Positions 34,088 to 42,946 of a stretch of 64,000 nt of DNA are shown here, piece by piece (positions within the stretch are counted from its first letter, which is position 1; the number at the start of each line of letters is the position of its first letter). A model generated the notes under the pieces. It was not told where the DNA came from. It ran no database searches and saw only the letters and a list, made by a program, of their open reading frames with translations. The stretch comes from Halosegnis rubeus (GTDB taxonomy: Archaea; Halobacteriota; Halobacteria; Halobacteriales; Haloarculaceae): contig NZ_QJOW01000003.1 in NCBI RefSeq assembly GCF_009184545.1, positions 1 through 64,000 on the forward strand, read 5' to 3'. Position numbers and translations under genes: made by a program.

Positions 34088-35080
34088 CTACCGCAACACG
34101 AGGATGTGGCGGTCCAAGCTCCCGTGAACGGGCCGAACGAATCGGGACTCGACGGTCCAGCCGGCCTCGCGGGCGGCGTCGTCCCACTCGCGGTCACAGA
34201 CGAGAACGCCCCGGTCTGTAACGCGGTGGGTCTCGGCGAGCGCGTCTTCGACGAGCGCAGACAGCGACTGATTGGCAATCTTCGACTGGCGGCCGTACGG
34301 CGCATCGAAGACCGCGCAGTCGGCGGCCTCGTTACGCAGGGGGAGCCGGGTCGCGTCGCCCCGAACCACGTCGTACCGACCGGGCGACGGCAGCCCGGCG
34401 ACGCCGTCACCGTCGAGGAAGTGCGCGAGGTTGTCGCGTGCGCCGTGGCTCATCTTCCACTGGGCGTCGTTGCCGAGCACGTCCGCCCCGACGAGTCCCG
34501 CCTCGACGAGTCCGCCACCGGTGCCACACATCGGGTCAAGCACCGTGCGACCGGGGCGTGCGCCGGCGATATTGGCGACCGCCCGCGCCAACAGCGGGTC
34601 CATACTGCCGGGCTGAAAGAAAGGCTTGTCCGTCGGGCGACGGCTGCCGAAGTCGCGGACGGATTCGGTTTCCAGCCACGCGAGCGCGGCCGTCTCGCCC
34701 GCGAAGAGCGCTCGGAGCTCGTGGTCGGGGGAGTCGAGATCGACCGGAAATCCGCGGTCGGTGAGCGCACCGCCGAGGTCGCGTTCGGCCTGCTGGGTCG
34801 ACACGTCGGCCGTCGCCTGTACGTCTCTGGCGCGGACAGCGACCGTACCGGTGCGGTCGATGGACGCGGCTTCGAGCAGCGCGACGGCGGCGTCGATTCC
34901 CCCCTCGGCCGTACCGACGAGTTCGTCCGCGGCGTGGGTGTACGCGAGCCCGCGGACTCGGTCGGTGATACCGCGGGCCGTCGCGAGTCCGGGAGCCAGC
35001 GGCTGCACGTCCGAGCAGGCGCTCGCTGCCTCCCGGGCCGCGAAGGCGTCGTCTTCCCCACCGAGTTCGAGGAGATACAC
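34088..35080 (-). CDS. trmG10: tRNA (guanine10-N2)-dimethyltransferase (Trm11/TrmG10 family)
   Basis: A 330-residue protein with an N-terminal THUMP domain (about 60-145) and a C-terminal Rossmann methyltransferase. Signature segments are LDPMCGTGGGLVEAG (SAM binding) and FDAPYGRQSK (a D/N-PPY-type catalytic motif for exocyclic amines, here DAPY). Archaeal homologues form m2G and m22G at position 10 of tRNA. It precedes rlmE in the same direction, making a small RNA-methylation cluster. Confidence 0.9.
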   Translation of the reverse strand: MYLLELGGEDDAFAAREAASACSDVQPLAPGLATARGITDRVRGLAYTHAADELVGTAEGGIDAAVALLEAASIDRTGTVAVRARDVQATADVSTQQAERDLGGALTDRGFPVDLDSPDHELRALFAGETAALAWLETESVRDFGSRRPTDKPFFQPGSMDPLLARAVANIAGARPGRTVLDPMCGTGGGLVEAGLVGADVLGNDAQWKMSHGARDNLAHFLDGDGVAGLPSPGRYDVVRGDATRLPLRNEAADCAVFDAPYGRQSKIANQSLSALVEDALAETHRVTDRGVLVCDREWDDAAREAGWTVESRFVRPVHGSLDRHILVLR

Positions 35081-35163
35081 ACCAAAGGTCGCAACGGCGA
35101 GCGCAAGAAGCCGACGATAGCGCGCGGTCTCATACGTACCTTTTTGAGGCGGAGAACCGACAC

Positions 35164-35168
35164 AGGAG
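35164..35168 (+). promoter_or_regulatory. Shine-Dalgarno sequence of tbp
   Basis: AGGAG lies 4 nt before the tbp ATG. Most genes with their own promoter in this window lack such a site. It fits a short leader downstream of the T-rich element at about 35142. Confidence 0.5.
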
Positions 35169-35172
35169 TTAA

Positions 35173-35733
35173 ATGGACGACCCCAAAGCGACCATCAATA
35201 TCGAGAACGTGGTGGCATCGACCGGTATCGCCCAGGAACTCGATCTACAGAGCGTCGCGATGGACCTCGAGGGGGCAGACTACGACCCCGAGCAGTTCCC
35301 GGGACTCGTCTACCGAACGCAGAATCCGAAGTCCGCCGCGCTCATCTTTCGCTCTGGGAAGGTCGTCTGCACCGGCGCGAAATCGACCGCCGACGTGCAC
35401 GAGGCGCTTCATCTCGTCTTCGATGAACTGCGTGCGCTCGACATCCCCATCGAAGACGACCCGGAGATTACGGTCCAGAACATCGTCACCTCCGCCGACC
35501 TCGGCGAGGACCTGAATCTGAACGCCATCGCCATCGGGCTCGGGCTCGAGAACATCGAGTACGAACCCGAGCAGTTTCCGGGGCTCGTCTACCGGCTGGA
35601 CGACCCGGACGTGGTCGCGCTGTTGTTCGGCTCCGGCAAGCTCGTCATCACGGGCGGCAAGAAGCCAGAAGACGCCGAAGTAGCCGTCGACACCATCGTC
35701 GAGCAGCTCGACGAACTCGGGCTGCTCGCGTAA
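35173..35733 (+). CDS. tbp: TATA-box-binding protein
   Basis: A 186-residue TBP consisting of the two direct repeats that form the DNA-binding saddle: [16 protein letters not shown]...[10 protein letters not shown] in the first and [17 protein letters not shown]-like sequence with [11 protein letters not shown] in the second. It recruits TFB to haloarchaeal promoters. Haloarchaea often carry several TBPs; this chromosomal copy beside Tat and RNA-methylation genes looks like the general one, but that is inference. Confidence 0.97.
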   Translation: MDDPKATINIENVVASTGIAQELDLQSVAMDLEGADYDPEQFPGLVYRTQNPKSAALIFRSGKVVCTGAKSTADVHEALHLVFDELRALDIPIEDDPEITVQNIVTSADLGEDLNLNAIAIGLGLENIEYEPEQFPGLVYRLDDPDVVALLFGSGKLVITGGKKPEDAEVAVDTIVEQLDELGLLA

Positions 35734-35766
35734 CGGATAAACAGCGACGCCCCATAGACCGGGGCG

Positions 35767-36165
35767 ATGGTTGTTCCCCTGCAAAGCATCGCCGGCGGCG
35801 GACTGCTGGCGCTCGTCGTGACGTTTCTCCTGACCGCGGCGTTTTACGCCTTCACGCTCCATCTCGCTGCCACCTTCTTCATCGGTGACGTGCCCTCACA
35901 GCGGGCCGCCTACGCCGCCCCGGTGCCGGCGCTCGTCTCGATTCTGCTCGGCGAGTACGGCCAGTCGGGGGTGTTCGGTATCGGCCCGGACCTGCTCGTC
36001 GGCGTCGCGCTCGTAGTCGCGCTGCTTGCCGACCTCGCGGCCGTCAGCGTCGCCTACCGGCTGAAGCTCCGGTCTGCGGTGCCGGTCGTCGTGCTCCACT
36101 TCGCGTTCGCGGCCGTCCTCGGCATCGCGCTCGGGAATCTGCTCGGCGTCGGACTGCTGTTTTGA
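35767..36165 (+). CDS. small integral membrane protein
   Basis: A 132-residue protein with four predicted transmembrane helices (about residues 10-35, 43-62, 70-92 and 100-130). It has no charged catalytic residues inside the membrane and I do not recognise the family. It follows tbp after 33 nt and may be co-transcribed. Its TGA directly abuts the TCA (reverse stop) of tatC, together forming the palindrome TGATCA. Confidence 0.7.
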   Translation: MVVPLQSIAGGGLLALVVTFLLTAAFYAFTLHLAATFFIGDVPSQRAAYAAPVPALVSILLGEYGQSGVFGIGPDLLVGVALVVALLADLAAVSVAYRLKLRSAVPVVVLHFAFAAVLGIALGNLLGVGLLF

Positions 36166-37443
36166 TCACTCGTGGCCGGTCCACTGTGCGAGCAGGAGCG
36201 TCCCCTCGAAGAGGACGATCATCGTCACGGCGACGAAGATGGGACCGAGTCCCGTCGGGTCGCCGGTAAAGAGGAACGCCAGCGCCGCGAACAGCCCCCA
36301 GAAGATGAGTCGGCGGCTCTGGAGCCACGTCCGGGTGACGAGTCCCATCATCAGCGCCAGCATGATGAACAGCGGAATCTGGAACACGATGGCGAACGCA
36401 CCGAGCATCAGGACGATGAGGTCGAACGTCTCCGTCAGCCCGAATGCGAGCGTCGTCGCGCCCTCGGAGTAGCCGACGAAGTAATCAAAGAGGATGGGGA
36501 TGACGAGGTGGTGGGCAAACAGCATGCCGGCGGCAGCGAGCACCAGACTCGTCGGCACGCTCGCCAGGTAGTAGCGCCGTTCGCGGGGATACAGCCCCGG
36601 TCGCATGAACAGATACGTCTCGTAGACAAACAGCGGGAGCGCGACGACGAAGCCGGCGAGCGTCGCGACTTTCAGCCTCGCCAACACGACTGCGAGTGGG
36701 TGATACACCCGGGCACAGGCGGTTTGTGGATCGACGTTCGTCGCGCCGACCTGTGCCACCTGCCGGCAGATCTCTTCGGTCCCGGGCAGATAGTTGAACC
36801 ACAGGAAGTTGATGAGATACGTCGCGAACGGGAAGACGACGCCGGAGACGGCCGCCATCACGACGATGACCACGCCGAGCCGCTTTACCATCTCCTCGAT
36901 GTGGTCGGCAAGCGGCATCTCCTGGTCGTCGGGTGCACCCTCGAACTCCTCGGGTTCGCTCACCGGGCCGGGCTGTGCGACCTCTGCGGAGTCGCCGACG
37001 GAGCCGCTCACGCCGGGTGAGCCGTCGTCGAACGACGCGTCGCCACGGTCGCCGATGTCATCGGTCTCGTCGGGGCCGTCCTCATCATCGTCGGCGTCCC
37101 GTTCGAGCGAGTCGCGTTCCACTGCCGGCGTGGTGTCGACTTCGTAGCCGTCGAACGGGTCGTCCGCCATCGTCGTCGGCGAAGTGTTCGGGTCGTCGCC
37201 AGCGTCGCCGTCGTCGTCGGCCGGCGTCTCAACCGGATCAGCCGTCGGCGTGTCGGGGTCGTCTTCTGGGTCGAGCGGTTCATCCGAGTCGGTCGCTCCG
37301 GCTGTCGTGTCGTCGGAATCAGGCGTGTTGCCGGTCTGTGGCGCGTCGTCGGCGTCGGAATCGGAGCCGTCACCCGTCTCGTCGTCGAGCCGACGAACCG
37401 CGGGCTCTGGAGGGGTAGTGTCGTCGTCCGACTCCTCAGGCAT
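36166..37443 (-). CDS. tatCo: Sec-independent translocase protein TatC (TatCo type)
   Basis: A 425-residue TatC. The last about 250 residues hold the six-helix TatC domain, including the conserved periplasmic-side PLFVYETYLFMRPGLYPRER and later transmembrane helices. The first about 170 residues are an Asp/Thr/Pro-rich, probably disordered acidic extension. TatC recognises twin-arginine signals, and haloarchaea export most secreted proteins this way. Start at MPEESDDD, directly after the divergent promoter region. It faces tatCt across 94 nt. Confidence 0.92.
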   Translation of the reverse strand: MPEESDDDTTPPEPAVRRLDDETGDGSDSDADDAPQTGNTPDSDDTTAGATDSDEPLDPEDDPDTPTADPVETPADDDGDAGDDPNTSPTTMADDPFDGYEVDTTPAVERDSLERDADDDEDGPDETDDIGDRGDASFDDGSPGVSGSVGDSAEVAQPGPVSEPEEFEGAPDDQEMPLADHIEEMVKRLGVVIVVMAAVSGVVFPFATYLINFLWFNYLPGTEEICRQVAQVGATNVDPQTACARVYHPLAVVLARLKVATLAGFVVALPLFVYETYLFMRPGLYPRERRYYLASVPTSLVLAAAGMLFAHHLVIPILFDYFVGYSEGATTLAFGLTETFDLIVLMLGAFAIVFQIPLFIMLALMMGLVTRTWLQSRRLIFWGLFAALAFLFTGDPTGLGPIFVAVTMIVLFEGTLLLAQWTGHE

Positions 37444-37537
37444 TAGCGTGCGTTCCGCGTCGCCCAGTTGTAAGCCTTCTTCTCGACGCTCGGCCGAGGC
37501 TGAAAGGTTGATAACCCGGCGGTACCCAACGACGTAC

Positions 37538-39781
37538 GTGTCTGGAATCGTCGATAATGATGTCACCCGCGGGCTCCAGAGCGGTCGCGAGACGCTCGGT
37601 TCCATGCTGTCGGCCGCACAGAGCCATCTCCAGAAGGTGTTCATCGTCTTCGTGGTCGGACTCATCGCGACGATTCTGTTCTTGCGCAACTACGGCTGGG
37701 ACCGGATGAAGGCGGACCTGTTGGCCGAGGCTCCGGAGGCGACCATCGTCGCGGTCACGCCGTTCGACGTGATTCTGTTGCAGGTGAAGATCGGGCTGGT
37801 GGTGGGCCTGCTCCTGTCGATTCCGTTCCTCATCTACTACTCGCGCAGCGCGCTCAAAGGGCGAGGCTACTGGCCGACGGGCGTGCCGCGGTGGAAGATC
37901 GCCGTCGTCGTCGCCGGAGGCGTCCTCCTCCTGCTTGCCGGCGCGGCCTACGGCTATCTGCTCTTCTTCCCGGTCGTGTTCGACTTTCTCGCGGCAAACG
38001 CCGCCGCGGCCGACATCTCGCCGACCTACTCCATCGTGAAGTGGGTCCAGTTCGTCTTCCTGCTCTCGCTTTCGTTCGGTCTCGCGGCCCAACTCCCGCT
38101 TGCGATGTCGGGGATGGCGCTGTCGGGCGTCGTTCCCTACGAGACGTTCCGCGACTACTGGAAACACGCCATCGTCGTGTTGTACGCCGCAGGAGCGATA
38201 TTCACGCCGCCGGACCCGCTCACGCAGCTGATGTGGGCGACCCCGTTGGTCGTGTTGTACGCGTTCTCCCTTGGTCTCACGCGGTTCCTCGTCACGGCAC
38301 AGGCCGCCGGACGACAGGTCGGCCTGAAGCCGACGGCCCGGCGGAACTGGAACGTGCTCGCGGGCGTCGGCTTCCTCACCGGCGCGGTCGCGTTTCTGCT
38401 CGGGCGGGCGGCGTTCGACGGCCAGCTCAACGGCGTGATGCGGACGCTGGAGTCGCTCCCGTACTTCGGTCCCTCCTTCGCCGAGCGGTTCCCGCAGACG
38501 CTGACGACGGATACGCTGTTCGGGGTCGACACGCTGGTCGTCGTGGCGGCCGTGGCCGCGTTGCTCGCGGTTGTCGCAGCCTTCGCCGTCACGGTCGTGT
38601 TGATGTTCCGCGCGCTGGACGCGGTCGCCGACCGCTCGCCCCGCGTCGCGAGCACCGGCGACCCGGCCGAACTCGACCTCTCGGAACTCGACGCCGCCGG
38701 CATCCGCGCCGCACCGCCGGAACCGTTCGAAGCCCTCACCGAAGACGAGGCGCTCGCGCTCGCGAGCGGCGCACTCGACGACGGCGACGACGCCAAGGCG
38801 CAGGCGATTCTCGACCGCTACGACGAGATTGCAGAGCAGGAAGAGTCGGACGCCGACGACGAGATTGCGGCCGGCACCACAGACGAACCGGCCCCGACCG
38901 AGCCAGTCGAGGACGAAGAAGGCGGCGGTAACGTCGTCACCGAGACGGGCGCGGGGATGTTGTCGGCGTTCACGGCCGACGACGTGGACGAAGACGACAT
39001 CGGCGGCTACTACCACGATATCGCCTTCATCGCCTCCTCGCTGCGGTCGAAGGCGTTCATCCTCGTCGGGACGTTCATGATCGTGTTGGCGGCGATGTTC
39101 TCGTGGCTCTACACCGGCGGTATCGGCTGGCTGAAGGCCAGCTTCCTCGGGCGGCTCGCGGAGGGGTTCTCGGCCGAACAGGTCGACACCGTCGCGCTCC
39201 ACCCGGTCGAGGCGCTCATCTTCGAAATCAAGCTCTCGATTGTGGTCGGTGCGGTCGCGACGCTACCGATACTGCTGTACTTCGCGTGGCCGGCGCTCAA
39301 GGAGCGCGGCTTCGCCAGCGGCGACCGTCGGGTCCTGTTCGTGTGGGGCGGCAGCGTCTTCGCCACCCTGTCTGCCGGCACAGTCGTCGGCTTCCTGTTT
39401 GTCGCGCCGCGCATCATCTCGTGGCTCGCGAACGACGCGCTCACGGCGTCGATGGTCATCGCCTACCGCATCAACAACTTCGGCTGGATGGTCTTTTTCA
39501 CCACCGTCGGGGTCGGCCTGCTCTTCTGTATCCCAGTGACGATGTGGCTGTTCCACGCTGGCGGGCTGGTCAACTACCAGCAGATGCGCGACCGGTGGCG
39601 CGTCGTCACCCTCGCCGTCCTCACCATCGTCGCGTTCGCCTCCCCACAGGGCGTCTTCATGATGTTCCTGCTCGGGATTCCGGTCGTCGGGATGTACTTC
39701 CTCGGGCTGGCGGTGTTACACGTGGTGACGCTTGGTGGCCGGCGTGGAGGGTCCGGTGGTCGGCCTCGTGCTGCTGACTGA
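37538..39781 (+). CDS. tatCt: twin TatC fusion protein TatCt
   Basis: A 747-residue protein containing two TatC domains in tandem, as in haloarchaeal TatCt. The first (about residues 20-320) begins SAAQSHLQKVFIVFVVGL; the second (about 500-735) begins SLRSKAFILVGTFMIVLA. They are joined by extra helices and an acidic linker (about 365-480). Start taken as the GTG at 37538, which gives the N-terminus seen in related proteins; sequence upstream lies inside tatCo on the other strand. Both TatC types are expected in the haloarchaeal Tat system. Confidence 0.92.
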   Translation: MSGIVDNDVTRGLQSGRETLGSMLSAAQSHLQKVFIVFVVGLIATILFLRNYGWDRMKADLLAEAPEATIVAVTPFDVILLQVKIGLVVGLLLSIPFLIYYSRSALKGRGYWPTGVPRWKIAVVVAGGVLLLLAGAAYGYLLFFPVVFDFLAANAAAADISPTYSIVKWVQFVFLLSLSFGLAAQLPLAMSGMALSGVVPYETFRDYWKHAIVVLYAAGAIFTPPDPLTQLMWATPLVVLYAFSLGLTRFLVTAQAAGRQVGLKPTARRNWNVLAGVGFLTGAVAFLLGRAAFDGQLNGVMRTLESLPYFGPSFAERFPQTLTTDTLFGVDTLVVVAAVAALLAVVAAFAVTVVLMFRALDAVADRSPRVASTGDPAELDLSELDAAGIRAAPPEPFEALTEDEALALASGALDDGDDAKAQAILDRYDEIAEQEESDADDEIAAGTTDEPAPTEPVEDEEGGGNVVTETGAGMLSAFTADDVDEDDIGGYYHDIAFIASSLRSKAFILVGTFMIVLAAMFSWLYTGGIGWLKASFLGRLAEGFSAEQVDTVALHPVEALIFEIKLSIVVGAVATLPILLYFAWPALKERGFASGDRRVLFVWGGSVFATLSAGTVVGFLFVAPRIISWLANDALTASMVIAYRINNFGWMVFFTTVGVGLLFCIPVTMWLFHAGGLVNYQQMRDRWRVVTLAVLTIVAFASPQGVFMMFLLGIPVVGMYFLGLAVLHVVTLGGRRGGSGGRPRAAD

Positions 39782-39819
39782 CCCGCCCGTTTTTTTCCAT
39801 TCCCCCGGTGAGTACGGAT

Positions 39820-39975
39820 ATGGACCGACAGGATGCGGTCATCGCGCTGGTAGCGGTGCTCGCGTTCATCGCCGGGACGCTCGCCTTCGACCCTGTTAGT
39901 GGTGCGGCGCTCGCGCTGTTTCTCGGGTTCGTCTTCGGTGCGCTCGTTCGTGGTCTCGATATGCGATGGACGTAG
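39820..39975 (+). CDS. 51-residue membrane protein
   Basis: A small protein with two hydrophobic segments (residues 6-23 and 27-41) around an FDPVSG turn and a short basic tail RGLDMRW. It begins 39 nt after tatCt, following a T-rich stretch that could serve as a terminator or promoter element. Family not recognised. Confidence 0.55.
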   Translation: MDRQDAVIALVAVLAFIAGTLAFDPVSGAALALFLGFVFGALVRGLDMRWT

Positions 39976-40713
39976 GAGGCGTGTTCTGACGGAATTTAGT
40001 TTGAAATCGACAGCAATGCGCTGTTTGCTCTGACTTCGACAGCACCGCGACCACGCTCGTCGCTTGGCTTCGGGGAAACAGCACCGCAACCATACCAACC
40101 TTTCCCCACGACGCACACGCTCGCACGGCGAGCGGTGCGTCAGGCCACCGCCTCGGTTGCTTACTCAAGCGACGTAGTGGCGTGGTCCGAGCGCGCCCTG
40201 TGCGCGCGAGTCAGCGCGAGGGACGAGCGAGCGTAGCGAGGGAGTCGGCTGGGGAGGCTCGTGGGCGGTGCTGTCGGGTGGACTGAAAGGGGTCCTGAAG
40301 TCGGCCATAGCAGACTTCAGGGTCAGCAAGACGCGCAGCGTCTTGCTCAGACGGGCGTGTCGCGTTCACATGGTCGGCTCCGTGACCACTATCGGGAGCG
40401 AACGCAGTGAGCGACCGATATGTCACGGGGACAGAGGGAGAGCGAAGCGCTCCCAAGCAGCCGGCGGTGAAGCCGCCGGCAAGACCGCGACACCCCCGGG
40501 ACTTTCGGGCCGTTCACAACAGAGCAGTCAGCGGGCGACACACCCAGAGAGTTCAAGCCGTACACAACAGCACTACGAGAGCAACCGAGATAGCCAAAAC
40601 CACCAACCGACACATCCAGCAGTTCCCGACCATCCGAGACAAGAAAACAAACCGAGTATCCAACTCCACCGAGGGGACAGCACGTTTTTGCTGACAGAGG
40701 CAAACGAACAGAC
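39976..40713. other. 738-nt gene-free region
   Basis: No convincing reading frame on either strand. It holds a short hairpin CGCTCG-CACGG-CGAGCG near 40120, the run of stem-loops at 40190-40480, and an unusually A/C-rich, G-poor stretch (about 40546-40680). It ends with a T-rich TATA-like CGTTTTTG (about 40683) in front of lipA. Confidence 0.7.
40190..40480. ncRNA. candidate structured non-coding RNA (five consecutive stem-loops)
   Basis: Perfect or near-perfect arms: CCTGAAGTC (40294-40302) with GACTTCAGG (40313-40321); AGCAAGACG (40325-40333) with CGTCTTGCT (40339-40347); GTGAC and ATCGG (40382-40395) with CCGAT and GTCAC (40415-40426); GGGAG-A-GC around a GAA loop (40436-40454); GCCGGCGG (40460-40467) with CCGCCGGC (40473-40480). 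It does not show the conserved motifs of RNase P RNA or SRP RNA as I know them. The strand is unknown. It could equally be a repeat-derived intergenic element. Confidence 0.4.
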
Positions 40714-41655
40714 ATGAGTCGCTCGCGTGACCGGCCCCGAAAGCCGGAGTGGCTGAAGATGCGTCCCCCCTCTGGCGACCGCTTTACCGACATCAAGTCG
40801 ACGCTGCGCGAGCACGACCTCCACACCGTCTGTGAGGAGGCGTCGTGTCCGAACCTCGGCGACTGCTGGTCCGGGCGCAACGGCCCGGGGACGGCGACGT
40901 TCATGCTGATGGGCGACCGCTGTTCGCGAGGCTGTAACTTCTGTGACGTACAGACCGGCGGCATGGAGTCGCTCGACGCCGAGGAACCGGCGAACGTCGC
41001 GAGCGCCGTCGCCGAAATCGGGCTCGATTACGTCGTCTTGACGAGCGTGGACCGCGACGACCTCGCCGACGGCGGTGCGGGCCACTTCGCGGAGACGATT
41101 CGGGAAATCAAACGCCGCGACGAGTCGATTCTCGTGGAGGCGCTCATCCCCGACTTCCAGGGGGACGAACGCGCAGTCCAGGAGGTCATCGACGCCGGAC
41201 CGGACGTGTTGGCCCACAACATCGAGACGGTCGACCGCCTCCAGTGGCCGGTACGGGACCGCCGGGCGGGCTACCAGCAGTCGCTCGACGTGCTCGCACA
41301 GATTGCCGACTCCGACTGTTACGCGAAAACCTCCATTATGCTCGGGGTCGGCGAGTACGACCACGAGGTGTACCAGACGCTGTCCGACCTCCGCGAGGTC
41401 GGGGTCGACATCGTCACGCTCGGGCAGTATCTCCAGCCGTCGACGCGCCATCTGGAGGTGTTCGAGTACGTCCACCCCGACAAGTTCGACACGTGGCAGA
41501 CCGTCGCCGAAGAGCGGTTCGAGTTCCGCTACTGTGCCTCGGGTCCGATGGTACGCTCCTCGTTCAAGGCGGGTGAGTTCTTCGTGGAGGCGGTCGCCCG
41601 CGAGGGGTTGTCGCCGGCGGAGGCGCGCGAACAGGCCCACGCCCGGGGGGACTGA
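40714..41655 (+). CDS. lipA: lipoyl synthase
   Basis: A 313-residue radical SAM enzyme that inserts two sulfurs into protein-bound octanoate. It has both clusters of the family: the auxiliary CEEASCPNLGDC and the radical-SAM CSRGCNFC, plus the GHFAETIREI region and the C-terminal SSFKAGEFF with its conserved Ser. It lies immediately before the 2-oxoacid dehydrogenase operon whose E2 carries a lipoyl domain, so the pairing is functionally coherent. No lipB or lplA is visible here. Confidence 0.96.
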   Translation: MSRSRDRPRKPEWLKMRPPSGDRFTDIKSTLREHDLHTVCEEASCPNLGDCWSGRNGPGTATFMLMGDRCSRGCNFCDVQTGGMESLDAEEPANVASAVAEIGLDYVVLTSVDRDDLADGGAGHFAETIREIKRRDESILVEALIPDFQGDERAVQEVIDAGPDVLAHNIETVDRLQWPVRDRRAGYQQSLDVLAQIADSDCYAKTSIMLGVGEYDHEVYQTLSDLREVGVDIVTLGQYLQPSTRHLEVFEYVHPDKFDTWQTVAEERFEFRYCASGPMVRSSFKAGEFFVEAVAREGLSPAEAREQAHARGD

Positions 41656-41775
41656 GACGCCATCACGTACCACGCCTCCGCGAGAGAGCCGACAAACACA
41701 TGAAAATGCCGAACGCGGAGGCGATATTTTTGACCGTTCGTCGTATCTCGTGGCAATAGTCACGGCCTACGAAAG

Positions 41776-41784
41776 GTATTTACG
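41776..41784 (+). promoter_or_regulatory. possible TATA element of the dehydrogenase operon
   Basis: GTATTTACG lies about 60 nt before the GTG start of E1 alpha. A second candidate, GATATTTTT, is at 41723-41731. Either implies a short untranslated leader and a promoter separate from lipA. Confidence 0.4.
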
Positions 41785-41842
41785 AAACTACTTTGTCCGG
41801 TGGCTCTGACACCACGAGTATGATAGACCGGGTGGTACGGCG

Positions 41843-42946
41843 GTGAGCGTACTCGATACGGACCCACGCGAGCAGGTGCAGGTGCTCGCGGAGGGCGGGT
41901 CGGTGGTCGAGGGAGCGACCGTCCCCGACCTCTCCGAGGAGGAGTTCGTGGAGATGTACCGGACGATGAAGCTGGCCCGCCACTTCGACCAGCGTGCCGT
42001 CAGCCTCCAGCGACAGGGCCGGATGGGAACGTACCCGCCCCTAGCGGGGCAGGAGGCCGCACAGGTCGGCTCCGCGATGGCGCTCGACGAGCAGGATTGG
42101 CTCATCCCGTCCTACCGCGAGCACGCTGCGTCCTACGTCCACGGGCTGACGCTCGAAGGGACGCTTCGCTACTGGATGGGCGACGAGCGAGGCAACAAGC
42201 TGGACGATCTGAACATCTTCCCCGTCGCCGTGCCAATCGCCTCACAGGTCCCCCACGCCGCCGGCTTGGGGATGGCTGCCAACTACAACGACACCGACGA
42301 GGTGTTCATGTGTTACTTCGGCGACGGCGCAACGTCGGAGGGTGACTTCCACGAGGGACTGAACTTCGGCGGCGTCTTCGACACGCCGACCGTCTTCTTC
42401 TGTAACAACAATCAGTGGGCGATTTCCGTCCCGCGAGAGAAGCAGACCGCCTCCGAGACCATCGCGCAGAAGGCAATCGCCTACGGGATAGACGGCGTGC
42501 AAGTCGACGGGATGGACCCGCTTGCCGTCTACAAGGTAGCGAAGGCGGCCGTCGACCGCGCGCGCAACGGCGAGGGGGACAAACTCCGTCCGACCCTCAT
42601 CGAGGCGGTACAGTACCGGTACGGCGCCCACACGACCGCCGACGACCCGTCCGTCTACCGACAGGACGACGAGGTCGAGGAGTGGAAGGCAAAAGACCCG
42701 ATTCCGCGCATGGAGACGTTCCTGCGCGACCGCGGTGTCCTCGACGACGAGCGCGTCGCCGAAATCACCGAGTCCATCGAGGACGAGGTGGCAGCGGCGA
42801 TCGAGACCGCGGAGGGGTTCACGCGACCGACGACGGACAGCATGTTCGAGCACGTCTACGCCGACATGCCGGAGCGACTCCGCGAGCAGAAGGCGTATCT
42901 CGACCGGCTCCAGTCGAAGCACGGTGACGAGGAACTACTGGAATGA
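41843..42946 (+). CDS. 2-oxoacid dehydrogenase E1 component, alpha subunit
   Basis: A 367-residue thiamine-diphosphate-dependent dehydrogenase alpha subunit. The ThDP/Mg motif GDGATSEGDFHEGLNF and following VFFCNNNQWAISVP are intact. It decarboxylates a 2-oxoacid and passes the acyl group to lipoyl-E2. The length and VPIASQVPHAAG segment fit the PDH/branched-chain E1 alpha family, which do not separate cleanly by sequence. Start is a GTG. It overlaps the beta subunit by 4 nt (ATGA). Confidence 0.93.
   Translation: MSVLDTDPREQVQVLAEGGSVVEGATVPDLSEEEFVEMYRTMKLARHFDQRAVSLQRQGRMGTYPPLAGQEAAQVGSAMALDEQDWLIPSYREHAASYVHGLTLEGTLRYWMGDERGNKLDDLNIFPVAVPIASQVPHAAGLGMAANYNDTDEVFMCYFGDGATSEGDFHEGLNFGGVFDTPTVFFCNNNQWAISVPREKQTASETIAQKAIAYGIDGVQVDGMDPLAVYKVAKAAVDRARNGEGDKLRPTLIEAVQYRYGAHTTADDPSVYRQDDEVEEWKAKDPIPRMETFLRDRGVLDDERVAEITESIEDEVAAAIETAEGFTRPTTDSMFEHVYADMPERLREQKAYLDRLQSKHGDEELLE

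Noticed and set aside
37184-37537. longer N-terminus of TatCt
   Set aside because: The extra 118 residues are Ser-rich and antisense to the acidic extension of TatCo; homologous proteins begin near the GTG at 37538.
39896-40168. 90-residue minus-strand frame in the gene-free region
   Set aside because: Cys/Arg-rich composition unlike haloarchaeal proteins, no promoter or start-site support, and it overlaps the 51-residue membrane gene.
40190-40545. RNase P RNA or SRP RNA in the structured gene-free region
   Set aside because: The conserved RNase P blocks such as GGAAAGTCC and the SRP Alu/S-domain motifs are not present; called only a candidate structured RNA.
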